Shown here: one piece after another, positions 13,274 to 20,396 of the stretch
Numbering within the stretch: position 1 is the stretch's first letter
Layout of the letters: the number at the start of each line of letters is the position of its first letter
NCBI GenBank assembly: GCA_016184205.1
Contig: JACPDD010000021.1
Coordinates: 1 to 21,131, forward strand
Direction of reading: 5' to 3'
DNA length: 21,131 nucleotides
Origin: Candidatus Levyibacteriota bacterium
Lineage (GTDB): Bacteria; Patescibacteriota; Microgenomatia; Levybacterales; UBA12049
The notes under the pieces: generated by a model
Told to the model about the DNA's origin: nothing
Databases searched by the model: none
What the model saw: only the letters and a program-made list of their open reading frames with translations
Made by a program: the position numbers and the translations under genes

Positions 13274-15271
13274 ATGCCAGCATTGAAATCTAAAAATCCC
13301 CAAAGTTCTAAGTCAGACTATTCTGCACAACAAATTCAAGTCCTTGAAGGATTGGAGCCGGTAAGAAAACGCCCCGGAATGTACATTGGCTCAACAGACA
13401 TTGTTGGACTCCATGAATCTTTGCGGGAAATTATAGACAATGCGGTTGATGAAGCTTTGGCAGGTCATGCAAAAAATGTTTGGGCTTTTTTAAATAAAGA
13501 CGGGAGCGCAACTGTAGTTGATGACGGGCGTGGAATTCCGGTTGACATTATGCCACAGTTCAAAAAGTCCGCTCTGGAAATTGTTATGACCAAACTTCAT
13601 GCAGGCGGTAAGTTTGGTGGTTCAGCCTATAAAATTTCAGGCGGTCTACATGGAGTGGGCAGCTCTGCTGTAAATGCACTATCTGAGTGGCTCTGGGTAG
13701 AAGTAAGAAGAGACAACGCTATTTACAAGCAACATTACCAAAGAGGAACTCCAAAAACTCCTGTTGAAAAAGTAAAAGAGTCGGAACTTAAAAATGCAGT
13801 GGGGGAGTTTGCATCAAAATTAAGTGGACTATCGTCGGGGACCACAGTCACTTTTCTTCCGGATGAAAAAATTTTTAAAGGATTTTCCCCAACAGGAGGA
13901 CCGGATTTTGGCTGGGAATTTGATACTGTAAAAAAAGCAATTCGGGAACGCGCCTATTTGGTACCAAACTTATATTTCCACCTTTATGATTTGAGAGAAG
14001 GGAAAGAAAATGAAATCCATTATTACTTTGAAGGAGGAATTTCTTCTCTTGTGTCAAAGTTAAATGAAAACAAGAATATACTTCATAAGCCTATATTCAT
14101 CAAAAAACAGGAAGGAGAAGTTGAAGTGGAAGTTGCGCTTCAATACAACGATGCTTATGCGGAAAATGTTGAAAGCTATGTAAATGTTATCAACACAGTA
14201 AACGGAGGAACGCATCTAACTGGATTTAGAATAGCTCTAACCCGAGCTGTTAATGACTACGGAAAAAAGATTGCGGGCGCAAAACAGGAAGACATAACAG
14301 GGGATGACACAAGAGAAGGACTGGTAGCTGTTGTTTTTGTAAAAATGCCACAGGACAAAATTCAGTTTGAAGGGCAAACAAAAGGAAAACTTGGAAATGC
14401 CGAGATCCAGCCGATAGTCGCGTCAATAGTAAAAGAGGGCTTATCAACTTACTTTGAAGAAAACCCCCAAGACGGCAGGGCAATTTTGGAAAAAGTTTAC
14501 TTGGCAGCAAAAGCCCGGCTCGCCGCTAAGGCGGCCAAGGAGGCAATCCTTAGAAAAGGCGCTTTGGACGGAAGCTCTCTTCCTGGAAAACTTGCAGACT
14601 GTCAGGAAAAAGACCCAAGTATTTCAGAGCTTTACATAGTAGAAGGAGACAGCGCAGGAGGAAGCGCAAAGATGGGAAGAGACAGGAAATTCCAGGCAAT
14701 TTTGCCAATCGGCGGAAAAATATTAAATACCGAGAGAGCAAGGCTTGACAAAATTATTGAATTTGAAGAACTTAAAAATTTGATAATTGCGCTTGGCGCG
14801 GGAATAGGGGAGACTCAAAATTTTGAAAAGCTAAGATATCATCGAATCATAATAATGACAGACGCGGATGTTGATGGGGAACACATAGAAACTTTGATTT
14901 TGACATTTTTCTTCAGACACTTGCCGGAAATTGTAAAACAAGGATACCTTTATATTGCCCAACCGCCGCTTTACAAAATTTCAGCAGGAAAAGACACTCA
15001 ATATGCTTATACGGAAGAAGAAAAAGACGCAACGCTTAAAACAATTGCCGCTAAAAACATCAGTCTTCAGCGCTACAAGGGTCTTGGAGAAATGAACCCG
15101 CAGCAACTTTGGGAAACAACAATGAATCCGGAAAATAGAATTCTAAAGCAAGTTAATGTTGACGACGCGGAAGAAGCAGATGCAACATTTACAATGCTTA
15201 TGGGCGACGAAGTCCCCCCACGCAAAAATTTTATACAAAGCAACGCGAAGCAAGCACAGCTAGATATCTAG
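13274..15271 (+). CDS. gyrB: DNA gyrase subunit B
   Basis: The ATPase subunit of gyrase, 665 residues. The GHKL ATPase has QVLEGLEPVRKRPGMYIG, catalytic E52 and N56 in REIIDNAVDEA, DDGRGIP, and GGLHGVGSSAVNALS; the transducer lysine lies in QTKGKLGN. The TOPRIM domain has E457 in VEGDSAGG and D530/D532 in MTDADVDGEHI, and the C-terminal end has QRYKGLGEMNPQQLWETTMNP. It pairs with gyrA 2 kb downstream, whose GyrA box supports gyrase rather than topoisomerase IV. No strong promoter is visible; TATAGC (13260-13265) lies 8 nt before the ATG and there is no RBS. A hypothetical gene follows after 4 nt. Confidence 0.95.
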   Translation: MPALKSKNPQSSKSDYSAQQIQVLEGLEPVRKRPGMYIGSTDIVGLHESLREIIDNAVDEALAGHAKNVWAFLNKDGSATVVDDGRGIPVDIMPQFKKSALEIVMTKLHAGGKFGGSAYKISGGLHGVGSSAVNALSEWLWVEVRRDNAIYKQHYQRGTPKTPVEKVKESELKNAVGEFASKLSGLSSGTTVTFLPDEKIFKGFSPTGGPDFGWEFDTVKKAIRERAYLVPNLYFHLYDLREGKENEIHYYFEGGISSLVSKLNENKNILHKPIFIKKQEGEVEVEVALQYNDAYAENVESYVNVINTVNGGTHLTGFRIALTRAVNDYGKKIAGAKQEDITGDDTREGLVAVVFVKMPQDKIQFEGQTKGKLGNAEIQPIVASIVKEGLSTYFEENPQDGRAILEKVYLAAKARLAAKAAKEAILRKGALDGSSLPGKLADCQEKDPSISELYIVEGDSAGGSAKMGRDRKFQAILPIGGKILNTERARLDKIIEFEELKNLIIALGAGIGETQNFEKLRYHRIIIMTDADVDGEHIETLILTFFFRHLPEIVKQGYLYIAQPPLYKISAGKDTQYAYTEEEKDATLKTIAAKNISLQRYKGLGEMNPQQLWETTMNPENRILKQVNVDDAEEADATFTMLMGDEVPPRKNFIQSNAKQAQLDI

Positions 15272-15275
15272 AACT

Positions 15276-15857
15276 ATGCCAGATGAATTAATATCAACTC
15301 TGCAAGAAGGAGAACAACAAGAGCCAAAACACGAAACGATCAGGAATGGAAATACGGAAAAATCTGGCGTAGCGATGAGAGCTCAACTAGCACTTGGTCA
15401 TGAAATTGAAGAATTAAACGACGATGAGATAACAGCGGAGACGGCTCCAATAATCATCGGCATGTACCTATCAAGAGACATAGAAACTCGATACCTATCG
15501 GCGTTCGCAGCTGAGGACTTAATTGCAAGAGGAACTGTAGGAATGAATTCAAAAGGAGCTACGGATGATGTGGCAGCACAATGGAGAACCGTAACAGGAG
15601 AGTTGCATCAAGTGCTTACTGAGATGAATAAAGGTAATTATGAACCTTTAAAGATATACTCGCTTCAAAAGGCTACAGAATTCAGACGCAGAGGTTTTCA
15701 CAGTCAACTCATTGGCCAAGTCTTTAAACTTGCTGCTGATAGGATGCCAAACCAAGGACTGCCAATAAAAACATTAGCGCCTGCTTGGATGGAAGAACCA
15801 ATACCACTTAGAGAACAACTTAGACAATTACAAAAACAGCAAGGAGGAAATCGGTAA
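15276..15857 (+). CDS. Unrecognised protein after gyrB
   Basis: A 193-residue soluble protein with no signal peptide or membrane segment and no family I recognise. The first 35 residues are polar and Gln/Glu-rich. A probably helical middle part follows (GHEIEELNDDEI, then IIGMYLSRDIETRYLSAFAAEDLIARG). The basic segment KATEFRRRGFHSQLIGQVF precedes a Pro-containing turn and a Gln-rich end (LREQLRQLQKQQGG). It starts 4 nt after the gyrB stop, so it is probably co-transcribed. Its N-terminal EGEQQ run is echoed in the mini-ORF at 15933. Codon use looks like the neighbours. Confidence 0.65.
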   Translation: MPDELISTLQEGEQQEPKHETIRNGNTEKSGVAMRAQLALGHEIEELNDDEITAETAPIIIGMYLSRDIETRYLSAFAAEDLIARGTVGMNSKGATDDVAAQWRTVTGELHQVLTEMNKGNYEPLKIYSLQKATEFRRRGFHSQLIGQVFKLAADRMPNQGLPIKTLAPAWMEEPIPLREQLRQLQKQQGGNR

Positions 15858-15932
15858 AAACTTTTCTGAATTTTCTTCAATGTTTCAAAACATTTTAGTA
15901 AATTCATTATATGGTAAATTAAATAATTTAAT

Positions 15933-16013
15933 ATGACTGACGGAATTAAAGAAACTCCGCAAGGAGAACAACAACAAATTGGAGAAGTAAAATTAGGCGG
16001 GCCAAAACAGTAA
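15933..16013 (+). CDS. 26-codon mini-ORF, unrecognised
   Basis: ATG to TAA encodes a polar peptide beginning MTDGIKETPQGEQQQIGEVK. It lies in the 171-nt gap between two hypothetical genes, behind an AT-rich stretch that could hold a -10 box. Its start resembles that of the 15276 gene (acidic residue at position 3, later a GEQQ run), suggesting a duplicated 5' end or a real small protein. No RBS is visible. Apart from this ORF the gap holds only AT-rich DNA. Confidence 0.35.
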   Translation: MTDGIKETPQGEQQQIGEVKLGGPKQ

Positions 16014-16028
16014 TCTTAGATATATAAT

Positions 16029-16643
16029 ATGGAAGATCAAATTTTGCAAGAAAATTTACCACCCAATAATTATATTTCGCTCGTTGAGGATACAGACAAA
16101 CCAGAAATAGAAATCGATTCAGAGGGAGAGGCGGAACATGTTCTTTACCCTGCAAAGAGACTAACAAATGTTGGACTTGCAAACCTTTGGCTTTTTAGAC
16201 AAACAGAGGAGGAAGAATATTTGGACTACCCATCTTATGGACAGACTATTGAGATAGGAGAAGATTCTGTCCCTAGAAGAATTACACACATAGAAGCGTT
16301 TAGAAAAGGGCTGTACAATTTATTGATTGATCTTAAAAACCCTTTGGTAAGACACAGAAGTCTTGATGCATTAGTCTTTCTCTCTCTTGATGGACAGAAA
16401 GATAGCTTCGAAAGCAGATTACTAAACGAAACAGAAGAAGACGAGGAAGTGTCAGAGTTTCACCCACCACGCATTTTAGCTGGAACCAAACTCCTCGCAA
16501 CAAGCTGGCATAACGTACAGCACCGACAAGATTCAACAGGACAGCAAATAAGATCTACTCTTTATGTTCAAAATAATCCTACTCTATTAAGTAAATTAAA
16601 ATTTCGTTTTGTAGCAACTGATAGGCAGGAGGTGAGGAATTAA
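16029..16643 (+). CDS. Unrecognised acidic protein before ppa
   Basis: A 204-residue soluble protein without recognisable domains. The N-terminal third is strongly acidic (EDTDKPEIEIDSEGEAE). A Trp/Tyr-containing middle follows (NLWLFRQTEEEEYLDYPSYGQ), then a helical LIDLKNPLVRHRSLDALVF segment and a second acidic patch (NETEEDEEVSEF) before a more basic, beta-like end. No signal peptide or membrane segment. A TATAAT directly abuts the ATG at 16023-16028, too close for a standard -10 box. The stop overlaps the ppa start (TAATG), so ppa translation is coupled to it. Confidence 0.65.
   Translation: MEDQILQENLPPNNYISLVEDTDKPEIEIDSEGEAEHVLYPAKRLTNVGLANLWLFRQTEEEEYLDYPSYGQTIEIGEDSVPRRITHIEAFRKGLYNLLIDLKNPLVRHRSLDALVFLSLDGQKDSFESRLLNETEEDEEVSEFHPPRILAGTKLLATSWHNVQHRQDSTGQQIRSTLYVQNNPTLLSKLKFRFVATDRQEVRN
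16627..16635 (+). promoter_or_regulatory. Full Shine-Dalgarno sequence of ppa
   Basis: AGGAGGTGA lies 7 nt before the ppa ATG, inside the end of the upstream gene. It is a near-complete match to the usual 16S 3' end. It shows that SD-led initiation operates for this internal gene, in contrast to the operon-first genes here, which have -10 boxes 6-7 nt before their starts and no SD. Confidence 0.8.
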
Positions 16644-17146
16644 TGAAAGTGACAGCGGGTCCGAATCCACCGGAGGAGATAAATGTTTTTATAGAGATTC
16701 CGCAGGGAGTTTCCGTAAAGTACGAACTTGATAAAGACAGCGGAGTTATTTTCGTAGACAGGTTTTTGTTTACGGAAATGGAATATCCGTTTAATTACGG
16801 CTTTGTACCGGACACTTTGGCCCATGATGGCGACCCAGTTGACGTTTTAGTTTTGAGCAGCAAGCCTGTTGTGCCGGGAGTTATTATACCAAGCAGGCCA
16901 ATTGGAATTTTGGAAATGGAAGATGAAGCAGGAATAGACAATAAAATAGTTGCCGTTCCACTTGCAAAGGTCGACAAGAAGTTTGCCGAGTATAACGATG
17001 TCAATGATATTCCGCAAGAAGTAAGAGACCAGATAAAATACTTTTTTGAGAATTACAAAAAAACAGAACCTGGGAAATGGGTAAAAATAAAAGAGTGGAA
17101 GGGAAGGTCTGCGGCTCTTGAAGATATCAAGCGCTCGCTAAAATAG
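16643..17146 (+). CDS. ppa: Inorganic pyrophosphatase, family I
   Basis: Hydrolyses pyrophosphate to phosphate, pulling biosynthetic reactions forward. The 167-residue length is typical of bacterial family I enzymes. Visible marks are FIEIPQGVSVKYELD near the N-terminus, the YPFNYGFVPDTLAHDGDPVDVLVL core with the three metal-binding Asp of DGDPVD, RPIGILEMEDEAGIDNKIVAVP, and YKKTEPGKWVKIKEW with active-site Lys residues. The start is decided by the SD and the TAATG overlap with the upstream gene. The product is cytoplasmic. Nothing odd seen. Confidence 0.95.
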   Translation: MKVTAGPNPPEEINVFIEIPQGVSVKYELDKDSGVIFVDRFLFTEMEYPFNYGFVPDTLAHDGDPVDVLVLSSKPVVPGVIIPSRPIGILEMEDEAGIDNKIVAVPLAKVDKKFAEYNDVNDIPQEVRDQIKYFFENYKKTEPGKWVKIKEWKGRSAALEDIKRSLK

Positions 17147-17206
17147 TTAAATAGTTGAATGGCTGCATAGCTATATAACAATTAGCCATGTAGCTATTGT
17201 ATTGTT
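17147..17206. repeat. Short degenerate TAGCTA/AATAGTT repeats before gyrA
   Basis: The 60-nt gap consists of 7-8 nt variants in tandem: AATAGTT, AAATAGTTG, AATGGCTG, CATAGCTA, TATAACA, ATTAGCCATG, TAGCTATTG. It fills the whole spacer and must contain any promoter of gyrA. No canonical -35/-10 pair or RBS is clear. Confidence 0.5.
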
Positions 17207-19657
17207 ATGAATATTGGAAAACTTTTACAAACCGGAATATCCGGTGAAATGAAAAGGGCGTACCTTGATTACGCCATGTCTGTTATTGTTTCACGTGCTC
17301 TTCCAGATGTAAGAGACGGGCTAAAACCGGTTCACAGAAGAATCCTTTTTGCCATGTATGAAATGGGACTCACTCACTTGGCAAAACATTCAAAAAGCGC
17401 AAAGATTGTTGGAGAAGTAATGGGAAAGCTTCACCCCCACGGAGATTTGCCAATTTATGACGCGCTTGTGCGCTTGGCACAGGATTTTTCTGTAAGATAC
17501 CCTCTTGTGGACGGGCAGGGAAATTTTGGCTCAATAGACGGAGATCCACCGGCAGCTATGCGTTACACGGAAGCCCGCCTTGCAGCGATAACTTCAGAGA
17601 TTCTCTATGACTTGGACAAAGAAACAGTTGACTACATAGATAATTTTGACGCAACGCTGAAAGAACCCGTTTACATGCCTGCAAAACTGCCAAATCTTCT
17701 TCTTATGGGAAGCGAGGGAATTGCGGTTGGAATGGCAACTAAAATCCCGCCGCACAATCTTTCCGAAGTTTTAGATGCAGTTATTTTTCTTATTGGCAAA
17801 ACCAACCCTTCAACTCTTACTACCACGGCAACAGTTGATGAGCTTCTTGAACATATAAAAGGCCCTGATTTCCCAACAAAAGGCGCAATTTATGACATTG
17901 AGGAAATTAGAAATGTTTACGCAACAGGACGGGGAAGAATATTAATTCGCGGAAAAGCGGAAATAGAAGACATTGGAAATGGAAAAAGCGCAGTTATAAT
18001 AACCGAGCTTCCTTATCAAGTAAACAAGGCACAACTTGTTGCAAGAATCGCGGAGCTTGCAAAAGACAAAAAAATTGAGGGGATTTCGGACCTTAGAGAT
18101 GAATCGGACAGGCATGGAATGAGAATTGTTATAGAACTTAAACGCGATGCGGCTCCAAGAAAGGTGCTAAATAACCTTTTCAAGCACACAACCTTGCAGA
18201 CAACGTTTCCGGCAAACATAGTAGCCCTTGTTGACGGCACACCACAGACTCTAAATCTTAAAACAATTCTTGAGGAATATTTAAAACACAGATACAGTGT
18301 TGTCAAAAGAAGGTCCGAATTTGAACTGAAACAAGCAAAAGCAAGGCTTCATATTCTTGAAGGTCTTAAAATCGCGGTGGACAATATTGATGCGGTCATA
18401 AAGACTATTCGAGAGTCTAAGGATCAAGAAGATGCAAAGCAAAACTTAATGACCAAATTTAAGTTAAGCGAACTTCAATCCGTTGCAATTTTGGATTTGC
18501 AGCTTCGGCGTCTTGCAGCGCTTGAGAGACAAAAAATTGAAGACGAGTACCAGATGATTAAAGAAACTATTGAGTATCTTGAAGATCTCCTTTCCCATCC
18601 CACAAAAATCCTTGACGTTATAAAGGGAGAGTTAGTCAAGCTTAAGGAGAAGTTTGGAGACGAAAGGAGAACAAAGGTTTACAAAAGCAAGGTGGGTGAG
18701 TTTTCAGATGAAGATTTAATTCCAAATGAGTCAACAGTTATAACCATGACTGATACAGGGTACATAAAGCGCCAGAGCTTGACCAGTTTCACAATTCAGA
18801 GAAGGGGCGGAAAAGGAATCAGGGGAATGACTACAAAAGAGGAAGACGCAATTTCCCATATAAGATTTGCGCAGACCCATGACAACATTCTTTTCTTTAC
18901 AAATAAGGGAAAGGTTTATCAGCTTAGAGCCTACGATATTTCGGAAAGCTCAAGAACCAGCAAGGGAACAGCTATTGTAAATTTACTCAACATTGAGCAG
19001 GGAGAAAAAGTTGAGTCATTTGTAGTTTATGGAAAAGGAACAAGAGGAGGGAATATATTCCTAACTACAAGGAATGGCACAGTTAAAAAATCAAAACTGT
19101 CTGAATTCGAACATATAAGAAGGACCGGCATACTTGCAATTAAGCTTGACGCCCGTGATGAGCTGGCATGGAGCAATTTAACAAGCGGGGAAGATACAGT
19201 CCTTATTGTCACAAAAGAAGGAAAGGCAATAAGATTTAGGGAAGTTGAGGTAAGACCTATGGGAAGAGGCGCTAGGGGAGTAAGGGGAATTAAAATTGGC
19301 AAGACGGATGAGGTAATTTCTATGGCAGTTATTGGTAAAGGCGAGAAGCCGGACATTCTAACAATTATGGAAAACGGCCTTGGCAAGAAAACTTCTATTA
19401 ATAACTTCAGAGCACAGGCAAGGGGAGGCCAAGGAGTAAAAGTGGCAAGGGTAACAGGAAAAACCGGAAAAGTCGTATTTTCGGAAATCATTCCTCCAAA
19501 GTGCAAGGAATTAATAATTACTTCTCAGAAAGGCCAGGTTGTAAAAATTCCAATATCTTCTATTCCAAGGCTTTCAAGGGACACCCAGGGAGTAATACTT
19601 ATGCGCTTCTCCCAAGACACAGACCACGTTGCCGCCGCAACCTGCATTGAGGGTTAA
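17207..19657 (+). CDS. gyrA: DNA gyrase subunit A
   Basis: The DNA-cleaving subunit of gyrase, 816 residues. The N-terminal winged helix and tower carry SRALPDVRDGLKPVHRRIL, KSAKIVGEVMGKLHPHGD and the catalytic Tyr120 in PAAMRYTEARL. The long coiled coil at about residues 360-500 includes the LSELQSVAILDLQLRRLA gate. The C-terminal beta-pinwheel has the GyrA box QRRGGKG at residues 531-537, which distinguishes gyrase from ParC. The position equivalent to E. coli Ser83 is Leu81, while Asp87 is kept as Asp85. Its TAA lies in a TTAA shared with the stop of the convergent TPR gene. Confidence 0.96.
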   Translation: MNIGKLLQTGISGEMKRAYLDYAMSVIVSRALPDVRDGLKPVHRRILFAMYEMGLTHLAKHSKSAKIVGEVMGKLHPHGDLPIYDALVRLAQDFSVRYPLVDGQGNFGSIDGDPPAAMRYTEARLAAITSEILYDLDKETVDYIDNFDATLKEPVYMPAKLPNLLLMGSEGIAVGMATKIPPHNLSEVLDAVIFLIGKTNPSTLTTTATVDELLEHIKGPDFPTKGAIYDIEEIRNVYATGRGRILIRGKAEIEDIGNGKSAVIITELPYQVNKAQLVARIAELAKDKKIEGISDLRDESDRHGMRIVIELKRDAAPRKVLNNLFKHTTLQTTFPANIVALVDGTPQTLNLKTILEEYLKHRYSVVKRRSEFELKQAKARLHILEGLKIAVDNIDAVIKTIRESKDQEDAKQNLMTKFKLSELQSVAILDLQLRRLAALERQKIEDEYQMIKETIEYLEDLLSHPTKILDVIKGELVKLKEKFGDERRTKVYKSKVGEFSDEDLIPNESTVITMTDTGYIKRQSLTSFTIQRRGGKGIRGMTTKEEDAISHIRFAQTHDNILFFTNKGKVYQLRAYDISESSRTSKGTAIVNLLNIEQGEKVESFVVYGKGTRGGNIFLTTRNGTVKKSKLSEFEHIRRTGILAIKLDARDELAWSNLTSGEDTVLIVTKEGKAIRFREVEVRPMGRGARGVRGIKIGKTDEVISMAVIGKGEKPDILTIMENGLGKKTSINNFRAQARGGQGVKVARVTGKTGKVVFSEIIPPKCKELIITSQKGQVVKIPISSIPRLSRDTQGVILMRFSQDTDHVAAATCIEG

Positions 19658-20355
19658 TATAAAATTTTTCTAAGTCTTTCGATTTGGCCTTTTCTTAAAA
19701 CTAATCTTTTATCAGAACTTATAATGCTTTGAGCTTGGTCAAAATGTTTTCTTGCAAGACTTGCATTATCTTTTGCTAGCATTTCGGCTATTCTTATGTG
19801 CGCTCCGCAAATCCAAACATTTCTATTATAGGACTCTTCATCTGACCTTTGTAATTCTTCTAAAGCGCCTAGCGCTTTCTTCAACGCAGATTTATCACCA
19901 GCATGATACTTTGCTGTATATAGATGTCCTCTAATATCTGCAATAACAGAAGGCCTGCTGTGTCTTCCATTGGGGTATTTTTCAAGATTTTCAACCGCCT
20001 TTTCGAAAAAATGGGTAGCTTTATCGTACTCTTTTGCCTCGAAATAGTATTTTCCTAAATTATGATAGGGAATACCCAAAGCTTCCTTTATACCACTTTT
20101 TTCTGCAATTTCTACAGCTGAAAGTGCGCTATGCTTTTCTAGAATTAGAAAATTTGTATCTCTGGTTTTTCTAAAAAGCTGCTTAAAAGTACTTTGTCTT
20201 GACGATTGAACTTCAGAAAGACCCAGGTAATCTTTATCATCTTGATATGCAATAGTTGCCTGATCTGTATATTCCAGTGCTTTTAAAAAATCTCCGCTTT
20301 CTCTTGCTTCTTCAGCAAGAGCATGAAGACGTCTTCCTTCAGATGAATCTATCAT
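19654..20355 (-). CDS. TPR-repeat protein
   Basis: A 233-residue all-helical protein built of tetratricopeptide-like repeats. The clearest is IPYHNLGKYYFEAKEYDKATHFFEKAVENLEKY (residues about 94-126), written here only as its spacing: G-Y-A-A-F-A pattern at the usual TPR positions. Others lie at about 8-40 (LHALAEEARESGDFLKALEY), 140-168 and 185-215. There is no signal peptide or membrane segment, so it probably acts in the cytoplasm as an interaction scaffold; the partner is unknown. It is transcribed divergently from folD across a 41-nt symmetrical promoter region and overlaps the gyrA stop. Confidence 0.8.
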   Translation of the reverse strand: MIDSSEGRRLHALAEEARESGDFLKALEYTDQATIAYQDDKDYLGLSEVQSSRQSTFKQLFRKTRDTNFLILEKHSALSAVEIAEKSGIKEALGIPYHNLGKYYFEAKEYDKATHFFEKAVENLEKYPNGRHSRPSVIADIRGHLYTAKYHAGDKSALKKALGALEELQRSDEESYNRNVWICGAHIRIAEMLAKDNASLARKHFDQAQSIISSDKRLVLRKGQIERLRKILY

Positions 20356-20361
20356 GAGATG

Positions 20362-20390
20362 ATTATAACACCTAAGGTTAATGTTATAAT
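20362..20390. promoter_or_regulatory. Back-to-back divergent promoters in an inverted repeat
   Basis: ATTATAACA (20362-20370) and TGTTATAAT (20382-20390) are perfect 9-bp inverted copies 11 bp apart. Each is an extended -10 box (TGT-TATAAT) pointing outward. The start codons of the TPR gene (20355) and folD (20397) each lie 6 nt beyond their box, so both mRNAs should be leaderless or nearly so. Confidence 0.7.
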
Positions 20391-20396
20391 ACTAAG

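Noticed and set aside
19027..19506. Long open frame on the minus strand inside gyrA
   Set aside because: It is antisense to a strongly conserved gene, Leu/Pro/Ser-rich and without any recognisable domain; a shadow frame.
13274..19657. ParE/ParC (topoisomerase IV) instead of gyrase
   Set aside because: The A subunit has a GyrA box QRRGGKG and a full C-terminal pinwheel.
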